Shown: positions 26,914-35,219 of the stretch, one piece after another
How the letters are laid out: every line of letters starts with the position of its first letter
How positions within the stretch are numbered: the stretch's first letter is position 1
Assembly: GCF_900166665.1 (NCBI RefSeq)
Contig: NZ_LT800494.1
Coordinates: 2,105,144 to 2,169,143 of the forward strand
Source: Cytobacillus gottheilii
GTDB lineage: Bacteria > Bacillota > Bacilli > Bacillales > Cytobacillaceae
Direction: 5' to 3'
Length of the DNA stretch: 64,000 nt
The notes under the pieces: generated by a model
The model's input: only the letters and a program-made list of their open reading frames with translations
Database searches by the model: none
What the model was told of the DNA's origin: nothing
Made by a program: the position numbers and the translations under genes

Positions 26914-27567
26914 ATGATTAAAATCTTGCTGTGCGATGATCATGCGGTAGTGAGAATGGGATTAAAGATGCTATTGAATAATCACCCTGAACTCGAGGTT
27001 ATAGGGGAAGCATCTGAAGGAGATGAAGCGATTGAAAAATCACTGGAGCTTGAACCGGACGTAGTGGTTATGGATTTAAGTATGCCACATGGAAAAGATG
27101 GATTAAGCGCCACAATTGAGTTGAAAAAGAAAAAGCCCGAAATTGCGATATTAATCTTAACGATGCATGATGATGAAGAGTATTTATTTAAAGCCATTCA
27201 GGCAGGTGCGTCTGGCTGTTTATTGAAAAGTTCTCCACATGATGAACTGATTTCAGCCATCTACAGTGTTGCTTCAGGTGAAGCGTACCTGCATCCTTCT
27301 GCAACGAAACGATTGATGGAGGAATATTTAAATACAGTAAAAAGCGGAGATACTGATCATTTTGAACTGCTCTCCGATCGGGAAAAGGAAGTTTTAACGT
27401 TAATAGCCAAAGGTTTCTCTAATAAAGAGATTGCAGAACAGCTTTTTATCAGTGTTAAAACAGTTGAAACACACAAGAGCAATGTAATGGAAAAACTAAA
27501 AATGAAAACGAGGCCAGAGCTTGTACAATTCGCATTAAAAAAAGGGCTGCTGGGCTATGGAATATAG
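26914..27567 (+). CDS. nreC: Response regulator, NarL/NreC family
   Basis: A 217-residue two-domain regulator. The receiver has the acidic pair in LLCDDHAVV (Asp8-Asp9), the phosphorylation site Asp54 in VVVMDLSMPHG and the lysine in CLLKSSP. The C-terminal LuxR-type helix-turn-helix is clear (LSDREKEVLTLIAKG, SNKEIAEQLFISVKTVETH). ATG 26914 is preferred over 26893 because AAAGGGGG lies between them. Neighbouring HisKA_3 kinases, a GAF nitrate-sensor homologue and the reductase genes point to an NreC-like activator of nitrate respiration. Confidence 0.85.
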   Translation: MIKILLCDDHAVVRMGLKMLLNNHPELEVIGEASEGDEAIEKSLELEPDVVVMDLSMPHGKDGLSATIELKKKKPEIAILILTMHDDEEYLFKAIQAGASGCLLKSSPHDELISAIYSVASGEAYLHPSATKRLMEEYLNTVKSGDTDHFELLSDREKEVLTLIAKGFSNKEIAEQLFISVKTVETHKSNVMEKLKMKTRPELVQFALKKGLLGYGI

Positions 27568-27582
27568 GGTGGTGACCAAGAT

Positions 27583-28017
27583 ATGGATGACCAGAGGATT
27601 CTTCATGTGTTAGAGGAACTGCTAAGTAATGTACCGTGTGAATTTGCGGCAATCGCTATTCAGATTCCAAAGGGAACAGATGTTAAATGGAAGCATGCCG
27701 CCGGTAACTTGAACGACAAATATAAAAGAATTACCCTGAGATATGGAAAAGGGATCGCTGGAAGAGTCATTTCTACTGGGACCCCCATTCACCTTGATCG
27801 TTTTCCAGAAAATATTATCGGCAGAGACTTAGAGTATCCGATTATGCTTGCTGAGAAGCTAATCAGCGCCTATGCAGTTCCAATTCCACTAAACGGAAGT
27901 GCAAAAGGCGTGCTGCTAATCGGACGCCGTGTTAGACAGCCATTTCAGCTTAAGGAACAAAAGGCTGTAAGAGATTACACTAGTAAGCTGGAAAAGATGG
28001 TATTCATTCATGATTAG
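27583..28017 (+). CDS. nreA: GAF-domain protein, NreA-like nitrate sensor
   Basis: A 144-residue single GAF domain with no other part. Segments [29 protein letters not shown] and [11 protein letters not shown] match the layout of staphylococcal NreA, which binds nitrate and restrains the kinase NreB when nitrate is absent. It lies 15 bases after the response regulator and 11 bases before the PAS kinase, giving the order kinase-nreC-nreA-kinase instead of nreABC. Nitrate binding is inferred from family and context. Confidence 0.72.
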   Translation: MDDQRILHVLEELLSNVPCEFAAIAIQIPKGTDVKWKHAAGNLNDKYKRITLRYGKGIAGRVISTGTPIHLDRFPENIIGRDLEYPIMLAEKLISAYAVPIPLNGSAKGVLLIGRRVRQPFQLKEQKAVRDYTSKLEKMVFIHD

Positions 28018-28028
28018 GAGAGTTTCAG

Positions 28029-29105
28029 ATGAAGAATACAAATAACCCTCAACATAAAAAAGAAGATTTGCAAGATAGCAGGCATACTGCTGGTGATACA
28101 TTAAGAGATGAGGCGTCCTATCATAAAGAGCTGAGTGACATGAAATTTGCTTTAGATGCGTCTTCTATCGTAGCGATAACCGATCGAAAAGGTAAAATTA
28201 CATATGTTAATGATGAATTTTGCAGAATTTCTAAATATAACAGAACTGAACTGATAGGTGCCGATCATCGGATTATTAATTCTGGTTATCATCCCAAATC
28301 ATTTTTTAAGCAATTATGGGATACGATTAATCAAGGTGAGGTTTGGAAAGGAGAAATAAAGAATAGATCAAAAGATGGGAGCAGTTACTGGGTTGATACA
28401 ACGATTGTGCCGTTCCTTGATGGGAATAGAAAACCATATCAGTTCTTAGCAATCAGACATGAAATCACAAATCGTAAAAAAGCAGAGCAAGAGATTCAAA
28501 AGATGATGACAAGAATGATTAATCTGCAGGAAAATGAACGGAAAATCATTTCACGGGATCTCCATGATGGGGTCGGGCAAAATTTATATAGCCATATGAT
28601 TACAATCAATCGCCTTCAATCTGAAGTGAACCACCCTCTACTTGAACAGCTTTACACGGAAACAGCAGAAATTATTGAAGAGCTTAGAGATATTTCAAGA
28701 GAGCTGCGGCCATCTGTGTTGGATGATTTAGGTTTATTGCCTGCCATTCGTTCTTATCTGCATCGATTTTCGCAATACCATCAAATCGACGTGCAATTTA
28801 CCAGTAATTTAAATGAACGGCTTAGCACCGAAAAGGAATTAACTATATATAGAATCATCCAGGAAGCATTAACGAATATTCGCAAATATGCTCAAACGAA
28901 TGAAGCTTTTTTGACCATCCGTGAATTAGATCATGAACTTAGAGTGGTTATTGAGGATTTTGGCACTGGGTTTGAATACGATGAAATTCAGAAAGGGATC
29001 GGCCTTTTTAGTATGGAAGAGAGAGCAAGAGTAGAAGGAGGCTCTTTGGATATCCATTCTGAAAAAGGCCGTGGAACAAGGGTAGTTTTGGTTATGCCTA
29101 TATAA
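28029..29105 (+). CDS. PAS-domain histidine kinase, NreB-like (HisKA_3)
   Basis: A cytoplasmic sensor kinase of 358 residues: PAS domain at about 38-150 ([32 protein letters not shown]), phosphoacceptor [11 protein letters not shown] (His179), HisKA_3 helices ([17 protein letters not shown]) and ATPase domain ([18 protein letters not shown]). Staphylococcal NreB holds an oxygen-labile [4Fe-4S] cluster on four PAS cysteines. Here the PAS domain has only one cysteine (Cys65), so oxygen sensing through such a cluster is not supported, and another ligand must be considered. It is the last gene of the cluster and is followed by a bidirectional terminator. Confidence 0.85.
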   Translation: MKNTNNPQHKKEDLQDSRHTAGDTLRDEASYHKELSDMKFALDASSIVAITDRKGKITYVNDEFCRISKYNRTELIGADHRIINSGYHPKSFFKQLWDTINQGEVWKGEIKNRSKDGSSYWVDTTIVPFLDGNRKPYQFLAIRHEITNRKKAEQEIQKMMTRMINLQENERKIISRDLHDGVGQNLYSHMITINRLQSEVNHPLLEQLYTETAEIIEELRDISRELRPSVLDDLGLLPAIRSYLHRFSQYHQIDVQFTSNLNERLSTEKELTIYRIIQEALTNIRKYAQTNEAFLTIRELDHELRVVIEDFGTGFEYDEIQKGIGLFSMEERARVEGGSLDIHSEKGRGTRVVLVMPI

Positions 29106-29117
29106 ATAAAAAACAGC

Positions 29118-29150
29118 AAAAACTCTGCCATACAGCTGGCAAGAGTTTTT
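29118..29150. terminator. Bidirectional terminator between kinase and chrA genes
   Basis: AAAAACTCTGCC / GGCAAGAGTTTTT: A-run on one side and T-run on the other, between two convergent genes. Confidence 0.85.
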
Positions 29151-29203
29151 GCATCTAAAGTTAACTGTAGATGTCTGTTGATTTAGGGCGTGACATGAAA
29201 GTT

Positions 29204-30382
29204 CTAAAGCATATGCAGGAGTGCACCGCCTAGAGCACCTGTGACAACGACAATCCAAGGTGGAAGTTTCCAATAATTCAGCATAAAAAATAAAATGGCT
29301 GCTAATGAAAAATCGGCTGCAGAATGAATGGTGCTTGTCCAAATTGGATCATATAAAGCAGCGATTAAAATTCCTACAACTGCTGCATTTATCCCATACA
29401 ATGCAGCTCTCATATTCTTGTTTTTGCTGATCTGCTGCCAAAAAGGCAATGTTCCAGCAATGAGTAAAAATGCAGGTAAAAAGATAGCTGCAGTAGCAAG
29501 TAATCCCCCCTGCCAGCCATTAATGATCGTTCCAAGGTAAGCTGCGAAGGTAAAAAGCGGACCAGGAACAGCTTGAGCTGCACCATAACCAGCAAGGAAT
29601 GCTTCTTCTGAGAGAAACCCGCTAGGAACAAATTCCATCTCTAAGAGTGGAAGCACGACATGTCCCCCTCCAAAAACAAGGGCACCTGAACGATAAAATC
29701 GATCAAATACGGTGATCCATTCTGCCGAGAAGATTTGTTCAATAATTGGCAATAAAAACAATATAGCAAAGAACATGACGAGCGAGAACAAAGCGAATTT
29801 TTTAGAAACAGGTACATGGAGATTTGTTTCTTTATGGTCGGCCACATTTTTATAAACGAGGAAGCCGATGATTCCCGCTAAAATGATAATCAAAATTTGT
29901 GTTATTGTTGTTTGCCATAAAACAGCTATGACAACAGCGAGCAGGGTAATCGTTTTTCTTGGGAAATCTGGTGCAAGATTTTTTGCCATCCCCAATACAG
30001 CTTGAGCAACAACTGCAACTGCAACAATTTTCAATCCTTGAATCCATCCTAAATCAAACTGATTGAAGCTTTGCAGTGTCAGTGCGAATAAAATAAGGGC
30101 CAAAACAGAGGGAAAGGTAAACCCGATAAACGAGACAATTCCTCCAAGCCATCCGGCTCGTACCATCCCGATTCCTATGCCAACTTGGCTGCTTGCAGGA
30201 CCAGGTATAAACTGACATAATGCTACAAGCTGTGCATAACTGTCTTCATCCATCCATTTTCGTTTCATTACATATTCATCTCTAAAATAACCTAGGTGTG
30301 CAATTGGCCCTCCGAATGAAGTTAGCCCTAATCGGGTAGAAACAAGTAAAATCTCCCATAAGCTTGCCAGTTTGTTTTTCAA
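29204..30382 (-). CDS. chrA: Chromate transporter, two-domain ChrA
   Basis: A 392-residue membrane protein of the CHR family with two homologous halves. The N-terminal half carries the signature SFGGPIAHLGYFRDEYV and QFIPGPASSQVG; the second half repeats it as FGGGHVVLPLLE and AVPGPLFTFAAYLG. CHR proteins export chromate and may move other oxyanions. The start is TTG at 30382, preceded by GGAGTGGAG; an ATG nearby is in another frame. It is co-directional with the PadR gene 13 bases upstream, probably one operon. Confidence 0.9.
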   Translation of the reverse strand: MKNKLASLWEILLVSTRLGLTSFGGPIAHLGYFRDEYVMKRKWMDEDSYAQLVALCQFIPGPASSQVGIGIGMVRAGWLGGIVSFIGFTFPSVLALILFALTLQSFNQFDLGWIQGLKIVAVAVVAQAVLGMAKNLAPDFPRKTITLLAVVIAVLWQTTITQILIIILAGIIGFLVYKNVADHKETNLHVPVSKKFALFSLVMFFAILFLLPIIEQIFSAEWITVFDRFYRSGALVFGGGHVVLPLLEMEFVPSGFLSEEAFLAGYGAAQAVPGPLFTFAAYLGTIINGWQGGLLATAAIFLPAFLLIAGTLPFWQQISKNKNMRAALYGINAAVVGILIAALYDPIWTSTIHSAADFSLAAILFFMLNYWKLPPWIVVVTGALGGALLHML

Positions 30383-30395
30383 TCATCTCCACTCC

Positions 30396-30707
30396 TTAAG
30401 AATCTTTTATTTCTTTGAATAGTTCAAAAGCTTTCTTCCTGGCTTCCAGTAAGATCTCTTTTCCTTTTTCCGTTGTGCGATAATACTTTCTAATCTTTCC
30501 CTCCACTTTTTGCTTTTCCTGCTGAAGCAAACCATCATTTGTCATGGAGTGCAAGATGGGATAAAGTGTTCCCGCGCTCATTGAATATCCGTGTTCCTTC
30601 AATTCATCTAACATCCATAAACCATATATGGGCTCCTCGTCAGCATGGTGCAAAATGTGAATATGAATAAAGCCCAGAAATAACTTTCTGAGTACACGAT
30701 CTTCCAA
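30396..30707 (-). CDS. PadR-family transcriptional regulator
   Basis: A 103-residue winged-helix protein of the short PadR type: helix segments FIHIHILHHADEEPIYGLWML, then SMSAGTLYPILHSM (recognition helix), wing KIRKYYRTTEKGKE, and a C-terminal dimerisation helix. PadR regulators paired with chrA control chromate resistance in several Firmicutes. The TTG at 30707 is selected because AAAGGAAG precedes it by eight bases. A GATA-N9-TATC inverted repeat at 30752-30768 in the upstream region is a possible operator. Confidence 0.8.
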   Translation of the reverse strand: MEDRVLRKLFLGFIHIHILHHADEEPIYGLWMLDELKEHGYSMSAGTLYPILHSMTNDGLLQQEKQKVEGKIRKYYRTTEKGKEILLEARKKAFELFKEIKDS

Positions 30708-30892
30708 TAGAACCACTTCCTTTCTGTTATCGAAAAGCAATATTGGAAACCGATAATAGTAGTGTATCTAGATTTTTTACTGAAATCAAGTAAAAACAGG
30801 TTAGGTAATAATATAAAAGAAAGCAAAAGAATTAAATCATTTGCTTGGAGATGTTCCTAATTAATAAAAATAACTTTTAAAAAACAGCAAAA

Positions 30893-30914
30893 AAAACACC
30901 GATATCCAGTGTTT
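30893..30914 (-). terminator. Possible terminator of the small-protein operon
   Basis: AACAC / GTGTT stem; on the minus strand it is followed by eight T residues. Confidence 0.45.
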
Positions 30915-30980
30915 TATATATGGTATATTGAAACACACCTGAAAAATAATGCTTCCTCGTAATGTAATTAAACGATCAGC

Positions 30981-31118
30981 TTAGCTGTTTTGTACTCTTC
31001 GGATTAACTCATATGCTTTGTCTCCAGTCATTTCAGCTAAGTTTTCCCATATTTTATCCCGCAAAATATCTAGTTCAATGATTTTTCTGGCCAGTTCGAC
31101 TGCTTTATGGCTTTCCAT
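30981..31118 (-). CDS. Small 45-residue protein, unknown
   Basis: Product MESHKAVELARKII... of 45 residues, charged and predicted helical, ending RRVQNS. An excellent ribosome-binding site (GAGGAGGA, minus strand, 31126-31133) precedes the ATG at 31118. It is co-directional with, and 26 bases after, the FbpA-like gene. I do not recognise a characterised family, but good translation signals and pairing with the upstream small gene argue that it is real. Confidence 0.6.
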   Translation of the reverse strand: MESHKAVELARKIIELDILRDKIWENLAEMTGDKAYELIRRVQNS

Positions 31119-31144
31119 TCTTCTAGTCCTCCTCGTTATTTTTA

Positions 31145-31297
31145 TTATTTAACGCCCATATGTTTCTTTGATAAAAGTTCAAGTTCAGTGAGTGTTAAAT
31201 TTTGCAGTTGCTCTAATTCCTTGGATACGCCTGCTTTTACGAGCAGCTGGATTAAATAGTTGCGTTTTTTTTCAACCGCTTTTCGTAAGTATTGCAT
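31145..31297 (-). CDS. Small basic protein, FbpA-like
   Basis: A 50-residue protein, MQYLRKAVEKKRNYLIQLLV..., with a LTLTELELLSKK segment. It resembles the Fur-regulated basic protein A family (FbpA) of B. subtilis, thought to act with the small RNA FsrA in iron sparing. GGAGGAGA (minus strand) precedes the ATG at 31297. I could not find a convincing Fur box; instead two matching TGTCAGTTTA/TAAACTGACA arms flank the likely promoter. The family call is by recollection of pattern and is tentative in detail. Confidence 0.65.
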   Translation of the reverse strand: MQYLRKAVEKKRNYLIQLLVKAGVSKELEQLQNLTLTELELLSKKHMGVK

Positions 31298-31326
31298 AAA
31301 TATTCTCCTCCAGTTCGGCTTATTTC

Positions 31327-31382
31327 TGTCAGTTTAAATGATTCCTATATAACTTTCATCGATTATGTAAGATAAACTGACA
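31327..31382 (-). promoter_or_regulatory. Widely spaced perfect inverted repeat flanking the small-gene promoter
   Basis: TGTCAGTTTA (31327-31336) and TAAACTGACA (31373-31382) are exact 10-bp inverted copies 36 bases apart. Between them, on the minus strand, is a TTATCT-18-TATATA promoter-like pair. The arrangement suggests two operator half-sites or a dimer pair around the promoter. Confidence 0.4.
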
Positions 31383-31395
31383 TGATTTTTAATAA

Positions 31396-31412
31396 TGTTA
31401 TATTTTGTAACA
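31396..31412 (+). promoter_or_regulatory. TnrA-binding site upstream of tnrA
   Basis: TGTTATATTTTGTAACA matches the consensus TGTNANAWWWTNTNACA at every fixed position. Its centre lies about 49 bases before the expected start, the usual place for TnrA-activated promoters. It indicates autoregulation. Confidence 0.85.
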
Positions 31413-31440
31413 TATATAGTGAAAAAATCTAACAAACATG

Positions 31441-31446
31441 TATAAT
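31441..31446 (+). promoter_or_regulatory. -10 element of tnrA
   Basis: Consensus TATAAT, with no -35 match at the expected distance, in keeping with activation from the TnrA site. Confidence 0.7.
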
Positions 31447-31481
31447 AGAATTAAAACCTTTTCATTTGGGGTGGTCTCTGT

Positions 31482-31814
31482 ATGGAAAATGAAGCATCTT
31501 ATAAAAATAGAAAGGTCATTTCAATCGGAACAGTAAGTGAGCTAACGGGATTAAGCGAAAGGCAAATACGTTATTACGAAGAACGCAAACTGATTTTTCC
31601 TGAAAGATCAGATCGAGGAAATCGTAAATATTCCTTTATGGATGTTGAAAGATTAATTGAAATTGCAAACAAAAGAGAAGAAGGCGTAAGAACAGATGAG
31701 ATACTTCAGGAATTAAAGAAAAAGAAAAAAGAAGATCCAGTGACGAGAAATAAAATGATTCAAGGTCAGATCAATGCCCGTTTCAACCGTTCCAGCCCTT
31801 ATCCAAAGAAATGA
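31482..31814 (+). CDS. tnrA: Global nitrogen regulator TnrA (MerR family)
   Basis: A 110-residue MerR-type regulator. The winged-helix DNA-binding domain is [23 protein letters not shown]...[11 protein letters not shown], near-identical in pattern to B. subtilis TnrA/GlnR. The short C-terminus ([18 protein letters not shown]) corresponds to the TnrA tail that binds feedback-inhibited glutamine synthetase. It lacks the longer GlnR tail and no glnA follows, so TnrA is the better call. A perfect TnrA box lies upstream. TnrA activates nitrate and ammonium acquisition genes during nitrogen limitation. Confidence 0.92.
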   Translation: MENEASYKNRKVISIGTVSELTGLSERQIRYYEERKLIFPERSDRGNRKYSFMDVERLIEIANKREEGVRTDEILQELKKKKKEDPVTRNKMIQGQINARFNRSSPYPKK

Positions 31815-31846
31815 AAGGAAGTGTTATTCAATATTTAAAAATAAAA

Positions 31847-31870
31847 GCTCGCGTGTATGCGAGTTTTTTT
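31847..31870 (+). terminator. Terminator of tnrA
   Basis: CTCGC-GTGTAT-GCGAG hairpin followed by seven T residues. Confidence 0.85.
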
Positions 31871-32012
31871 ATGCTTCCAATTTCAAATGTTTTCATTTGT
31901 AAACGTTCTCAATAATGGAAATATTGTATGATGTAATAAGGACTTTATAAAAGGGCATATTTGGATTAAGATGAATGAGCAAGAATGTGTGACATGGAAG
32001 GAGGCGAAGAGA

Positions 32013-32771
32013 ATGGAGCATAAGTTTCCTACCAGCTTGGAGGTAATTGATATATGCTTACTGGCAGGGAAAATCATGCTTCAATGTGGAGCAGAAACAT
32101 ATAGGGTTGAAGATACGATGTCAAGAATGGCGGCAACCTTTGGTATTCCTCATTCTCATAGTTATGTGACGCCAACAGGTATTATTTTTTCAGTTGACGG
32201 CACAGAACCAGCTAAGCTGATCCGTATTTCTGAACGAACAACGGATTTATATAAGGTTACATTAGTAAATGGAGTTTCACGGAAGGCGGCCAGCGGGGAA
32301 TTAACGAGCCAGCAGGCATACATACGGCTGAAAGAAATTGAAGAGGCTGATTTTACCTTTCCTATTTACCAGCAAATTATTGCGGCTGCCATTGCGAGCG
32401 GTTGTTTTATGTTGATGTTTTTAGGGCAGTGGAGTGACTTCATTCCCGCTGTAATATGCGGTGGAATCGGTTTTACTTCATTTGTCTATCTGCATCGGGT
32501 TGTCCAAATAAAGTTTTTTTCTGAATTTCTTGCTTCATTAATTATTGGTCTTACTGCCTTTTTGTTTATAGAAAGCGGTATTGGTGCACAGCTGGATAAA
32601 ATAATTATTGGTTCCGTTATGCCGCTCGTGCCAGGGCTGCTCATAACCAACGCAGTCCGTGACTTGATGGCGGGGCATCTTGTATCAGGATTATCTAAAG
32701 GAGCAGAAGCTTTTTTAACGGCTTTTGCCATTGGAACGGGAATTGCTGTCATTTTTGCATTTTATTCATAA
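32013..32771 (+). CDS. Threonine/serine exporter-type protein, YjjP-like half
   Basis: A 252-residue membrane protein equal to the N-terminal (larger) part of ThrE. A cytoplasmic amidase-like region (GAETYRVEDTMSRM, HSYVTPTGIIFSVDG) precedes five hydrophobic segments, with GSVMPLVPGLLITNAVRD between helices. ThrE-type proteins export threonine, serine or dicarboxylates; the substrate is not determined here. The ATG at 32013 follows GAAGGAGG. The partner subunit gene follows after 15 bases. Confidence 0.85.
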   Translation: MEHKFPTSLEVIDICLLAGKIMLQCGAETYRVEDTMSRMAATFGIPHSHSYVTPTGIIFSVDGTEPAKLIRISERTTDLYKVTLVNGVSRKAASGELTSQQAYIRLKEIEEADFTFPIYQQIIAAAIASGCFMLMFLGQWSDFIPAVICGGIGFTSFVYLHRVVQIKFFSEFLASLIIGLTAFLFIESGIGAQLDKIIIGSVMPLVPGLLITNAVRDLMAGHLVSGLSKGAEAFLTAFAIGTGIAVIFAFYS

Positions 32772-32786
32772 AGGAGGCGGGGACAG

Positions 32787-33227
32787 ATGTTTACACATTT
32801 AATTACTAGTTTTATTGCCTCCGCAGCATTTGGTATCTTGTTTAATGCACCAAAGAAATCTTTGCTTCAGTGTGGGTTTGTTGGGATGGTTGGCTGGATG
32901 ATTTACATAATTCTTGTTGATCGCTATTTTGATGCCGTTGTTTCCTCTTTAATTGCTGCTTTTTCCATTGCAGTGCTGAGTCAAATGTTTGCGAGGTATT
33001 ACCGAACCCCCATTATCATTTTTAGTGTGTCAGGAATCATACCGCTCGTCCCGGGAGGACTTGCTTATGATGCAATGAGAAACTTTGTGGAAAATGATTA
33101 TAATACGGCTATTCAGCTTGCAGCTAAAGCATTTATGATTTCTGGATCGATCGCTGTTGGGCTTGTTGTATCAGAGGTTCTTAATCAGCTGATTCGGAAA
33201 ATACCATTAAGAAAGGTAAAAAGTTAG
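32787..33227 (+). CDS. Threonine/serine exporter-type protein, YjjB-like half
   Basis: A 146-residue membrane protein with about four or five hydrophobic segments, equal to the C-terminal domain of ThrE (ThrE_2). The conserved SGIIPLVPGGLAYDAMRN mirrors the MPLVPGLLITNAVRD loop in its partner, as expected for inverted or repeated halves of one transporter. GGAGGCGG precedes the ATG. It is cotranscribed with the YjjP-like gene. Confidence 0.85.
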   Translation: MFTHLITSFIASAAFGILFNAPKKSLLQCGFVGMVGWMIYIILVDRYFDAVVSSLIAAFSIAVLSQMFARYYRTPIIIFSVSGIIPLVPGGLAYDAMRNFVENDYNTAIQLAAKAFMISGSIAVGLVVSEVLNQLIRKIPLRKVKS

Positions 33228-33302
33228 TTAAAGGCTTGTAACAGCCTGTTGTTGAGCATATAATCCAAGTAGCGTAAAAATCTGAAAGAATAGGAGAACA
33301 GG

Positions 33303-35021
33303 ATGATCCGTCGTTTTTTTACTTATTATAAACCTCATAAGAAATTATTTATCATTGATTTTTCGAGTGCGGTAATCGTAGCGCTCCTGGAACTGGGCTT
33401 TCCTCTCGCGGTGCAATGGTTTATCGATGACCTGCTGCCAGATGAGAATTGGGCCATGATTGTATCTGTTAGTGCGGGATTGCTTGCCTTTTATGTAACA
33501 AGCACATTTCTCCAATATATTGTCAACTATTGGGGGCATATGCTTGGCATTAATATAGAAACGGATATGCGCCAGCAGCTGTTTAATCACGTTCAGCGCC
33601 AATCGTTTCGATTTTTTGATAATACAAAGACAGGTCATATTATGAGCAGGGTTACAAATGATTTAATGGATATTGGCGAACTTGCCCATCATGGACCTGA
33701 AGATTTGTTTATTGCCGTCATGACTTTCTTTGGTGCCTTCGGGATCATGCTGACGATAAATGTTAAGCTTGCCATTGTTTCTATTATTATAATGCCATTC
33801 CTAATTTGGCTGATTGCTTATTGTAATGTCCGCATGAATAAGGCCTGGAAAAAGATGTACGGTGAGATCGCCAATGTAAATGCGCGAGTTGAAGATAGTG
33901 TATCCGGCGTACGGGTTGTTCAATCTTTTACAAACGAAAAATTTGAGATTGCTAGATTTATGAAGGATAACCAGACGTTTCGTAAAGCAAAACTAGGAGC
34001 TTATAAAATTATGAGCTACAGCTCCTCCGGCATTTATATGATGACCCGTTTAATCACTTTGCTCGTTTTAGTTTATGGTGCGTGGTTAAGCTTTACAGGA
34101 GAGCTGACACATGGGCAGCTTGTCAGCTTTATCTTATATGTAAATGTATTATTAAAGCCGATTGATAAGATTAGTGCGCTTATGGAACTTTATCCAAAAG
34201 GCATGGCTGGATTTAAACGATTTACAGAATTAATTGATACGGAACCTGAGGTGGAAGATCGGAAGGACGCGATTGAAGTATCAACCTTAAGGGGAGATAT
34301 CCGGTTTGAGGATGTCAGCTTTAGCTATGATGAACATAAATCCGTTCTTAAGGATATCGACCTAACGATAAGAGCAGGAGAAACTGTAGCGTTTGTTGGA
34401 CCATCGGGTGCTGGGAAGACAACAATCTGTTCCTTAATTCCACGTTTTTATGATGTGTCGAACGGCAGTATTAAAATCGATGGTATGGATCTGCGAGACA
34501 TGACAAAGCAGTCACTTCGCGCGCAGATCGGGATTGTGCAGCAGGATGTTTTCTTATTTACTGGAACAATAAAGGAAAATATCGGATATGGGAATCTCGA
34601 CGCTTCTGATGAAGAAATATATGAAGCTGCAAGAAAGGCACATTTAGAGGATTTTATTGCTGCACTTCCATTTGGATATGAAACACAAATTGGCGAGCGT
34701 GGCTTGAAGCTTTCCGGAGGACAAAAGCAGCGGTTAGCCATTGCCCGCATGTTCTTAAAAAATCCGCCTATTTTAATTTTAGATGAAGCAACATCTGCGC
34801 TTGATACAGAAACAGAGCGAATCATTCAAGCGGCATTAACTGAGCTTGCTAAAAATCGTACTACATTGGTTATTGCACACAGACTGGCAACCATTCGCAA
34901 TGCGGATCGGATAGTTGTTGTCACAGAAGAAGGGATTGCAGAAGAAGGCAGTCACGATGAGCTAATTGAAAAAGGCGGCATTTTTGCTAATCTGCACAAA
35001 GTTCAATTCCAAAAAGCGTAG
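33303..35021 (+). CDS. ABC exporter, fused membrane and ATPase domains
   Basis: A 572-residue half-transporter of the lipid/drug exporter type. The membrane domain has six segments within about residues 10-300, followed by a nucleotide-binding domain: Walker A GPSGAGKTT, Q-loop IGIVQQDVFLF, signature LSGGQKQR, Walker B ILILDEATSALD, and H-loop IAHRLATI. It should work as a homodimer because no partner gene is adjacent. Substrate unknown; multidrug, lipid or peptide export are all possible. Confidence 0.9.
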   Translation: MIRRFFTYYKPHKKLFIIDFSSAVIVALLELGFPLAVQWFIDDLLPDENWAMIVSVSAGLLAFYVTSTFLQYIVNYWGHMLGINIETDMRQQLFNHVQRQSFRFFDNTKTGHIMSRVTNDLMDIGELAHHGPEDLFIAVMTFFGAFGIMLTINVKLAIVSIIIMPFLIWLIAYCNVRMNKAWKKMYGEIANVNARVEDSVSGVRVVQSFTNEKFEIARFMKDNQTFRKAKLGAYKIMSYSSSGIYMMTRLITLLVLVYGAWLSFTGELTHGQLVSFILYVNVLLKPIDKISALMELYPKGMAGFKRFTELIDTEPEVEDRKDAIEVSTLRGDIRFEDVSFSYDEHKSVLKDIDLTIRAGETVAFVGPSGAGKTTICSLIPRFYDVSNGSIKIDGMDLRDMTKQSLRAQIGIVQQDVFLFTGTIKENIGYGNLDASDEEIYEAARKAHLEDFIAALPFGYETQIGERGLKLSGGQKQRLAIARMFLKNPPILILDEATSALDTETERIIQAALTELAKNRTTLVIAHRLATIRNADRIVVVTEEGIAEEGSHDELIEKGGIFANLHKVQFQKA

Positions 35022-35024
35022 GAT

Positions 35025-35057
35025 AAAGCAGTGAATCACATCGATTCACTGCTTTTT
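35025..35057 (+). terminator. Terminator of the ABC exporter gene
   Basis: Perfect 13-bp stem AAAGCAGTGAATC / GATTCACTGCTTT followed by T residues. Confidence 0.9.
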
Positions 35058-35219
35058 ATGTTAGTAGAGTTCATGACTTAGGGATAACTTGCACTTTCAG
35101 GGAAATTAGGACTGCTTCTAATTGTTTTTTTTACGAAAAAGGGTACACATAGTGTTTATTATCCTGTAAAATCATTGATAATTCATGAGTTCCATTGTGA
35201 TGGAGAAGGAGGACGATAA

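Noticed and set aside
28926-29342. Minus-strand frame of 138 codons across the PAS kinase 3' end and chrA end
   Set aside because: Overlaps two certain genes and the bidirectional terminator, and the product resembles nothing known.
31297-31400. Fur box upstream of the FbpA-like gene
   Set aside because: No acceptable match to TGATAATNATTATCA; the nearest AT-rich segments lack the dyad.
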